Positions 6,365 through 7,126 of a stretch of DNA of 7,126 nucleotides are shown one piece after another. The stretch spans positions 1 through 7,126 of the forward strand of contig CALALM010000402.1 of assembly GCA_937925565.1 (NCBI GenBank), given 5' to 3'. Position numbers and translations under genes: made by a program. The stretch comes from an uncultured Centipeda sp. Its GTDB lineage: Bacteria > Bacillota > Negativicutes > Selenomonadales > Selenomonadaceae. The notes under the pieces are model-generated. The model ran no database searches and was not told the DNA's origin. It saw only the letters and a program-made list of their open reading frames with translations. The first letter of the stretch is position 1. Each line of letters opens with the position of its first letter.

Positions 6365-7126
6365 CAGTGCCCCGCTTCCTCTTCGGTCAGGAGCGCAATG
6401 ATCTGCTCCATCTTCATGCCGCGCGATCCCTTGAAGAGAACAGTGTCACCATCCACGAGCATCTCGCGCAGATATTTCGCCGCCGCCTCATGGCTCTCTG
6501 CATGATAACAGACGGAGCAGCCCGCCGCCTCTGCCGCCTTATGCATCCACCGTGCCTGTTCGCCATAGGTCACCAGTGCCGCAAAGCCGAGCTCCGCAAC
6601 GCGTTTTCCAATTTCCCTGTGCGCCTCCTCGGCTGCCACGCCGAGCTCGAGCATATCGCCGAGCACAGCGATCCTGCGCCCATGATAGAGCGAAGCCGTC
6701 GTTTCGATCGCGGCGCACATAGACGAGGGGCTTGCATTGTAGGCATCGTTGATGAATCGCCGCGCGCCGATCTCATGCACCTCATAGCGCATCTTGGTCG
6801 GGGTGAGTGTACGCAGCCCCGCCTGCATCTCCTGCGGCGTGCATCCGAGGACGAAACCTGCCACAAGTGCCGCAAGTGCGTTGCTGACATTGTGCCGTCC
6901 CGCCAGCGGTATGCTGTAGTCATGCCGCTCATTGCCCCACGTTACCATGAACTGAGAGCCGTCCACACCGCAGCGCAGTGCCTCGGCACGCACATCTGCA
7001 CCTGCGCCGATCCCATAAGTCATAACGCGCACACCGTCTCCTGCGTATGCACGCATGGCAGAAACGCGCTCATCATCGCTGTTGAGGATGGCTGTCCCGC
7101 CGGCAGGGATCGCCTGCACAAGCTCC
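6364..7126 (-). CDS. murF: MurF, UDP-MurNAc-tripeptide--D-alanyl-D-alanine ligase, 5' part missing
   Basis: This cytoplasmic ATP-dependent ligase adds the D-Ala-D-Ala dipeptide to UDP-MurNAc-tripeptide. The frame is open to the right edge, so only the last 253 full codons plus one base are present, roughly the C-terminal 55 percent of a protein of about 450 residues. The ATP loop lies outside the window. Counting the GTG codon at 7119 as position 1, visible motifs are ILNSDDERV (11-19), AGRHNVSNALAAL (73-85), the MurF signature INDAYNASPSSMCAAIE (123-139), AVLGDMLELG (151-160), HREIG (167-171) and LFKGSRGMKMEQI (228-240). That GTG is internal (Glu-Leu precede it in frame and match the family), so it is not taken as a start. 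The stop shares a base with the mraY start. The enzyme's dipeptide substrate is made by the Ddl half of the fusion gene downstream. Confidence 0.97.
   Translation of the reverse strand, partial: ELVQAIPAGGTAILNSDDERVSAMRAYAGDGVRVMTYGIGAGADVRAEALRCGVDGSQFMVTWGNERHDYSIPLAGRHNVSNALAALVAGFVLGCTPQEMQAGLRTLTPTKMRYEVHEIGARRFINDAYNASPSSMCAAIETTASLYHGRRIAVLGDMLELGVAAEEAHREIGKRVAELGFAALVTYGEQARWMHKAAEAAGCSVCYHAESHEAAAKYLREMLVDGDTVLFKGSRGMKMEQIIALLTEEEAGH

Overview
The window is a stretch of a division and cell-wall (dcw) operon read entirely from the minus strand. It has almost no non-coding DNA. In transcription order (right to left) it holds murF (3' part only), mraY, murD, murG, a single long gene encoding MurC fused to D-alanine--D-alanine ligase, and ftsQ/divIB (5' part only). 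Both end genes are cut by the window edges. There are no RNA genes, mobile elements, CRISPR arrays or terminators that I can support.

Organism: the DNA is GC-rich, with strong G/C preference at third codon positions. The gene order murF-mraY-murD-murG-murC-ftsQ is a normal bacterial dcw order. The protein style fits a Firmicute-type lineage; a diderm Negativicute of the Selenomonas group is my best guess. This is an inference from overall feel and gene order, since no taxonomic marker is present.

Layout: murF and mraY share one base (TGATG). mraY and murD are separated by 31 bases, the only gap longer than a few bases, and murD starts with TTG. murD and murG overlap by four bases (ATGA). murG is followed after 5 bases by the murC-ddl fusion, or overlaps it by four bases if a less likely GTG start is used. 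The fusion overlaps ftsQ by four bases (ATGA). This spacing implies one polycistronic message with translational coupling. No promoter is needed inside the window, and none is clearly visible.

How the genes work together: MurC adds L-Ala and MurD adds D-Glu to UDP-MurNAc. MurF adds the D-Ala-D-Ala dipeptide made by Ddl. MraY moves the finished phospho-MurNAc-pentapeptide onto undecaprenyl phosphate, and MurG adds GlcNAc to give lipid II. FtsQ/DivIB belongs to the divisome that uses lipid II at the septum.

The most notable features are the MurC-Ddl fusion, whose junction is encoded by a perfect 9-bp tandem duplication, and the absence of ftsW and murB from positions where many dcw clusters carry them. 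The rest is ordinary, well-conserved peptidoglycan biosynthesis; I see no sign of an undescribed system beyond this arrangement.
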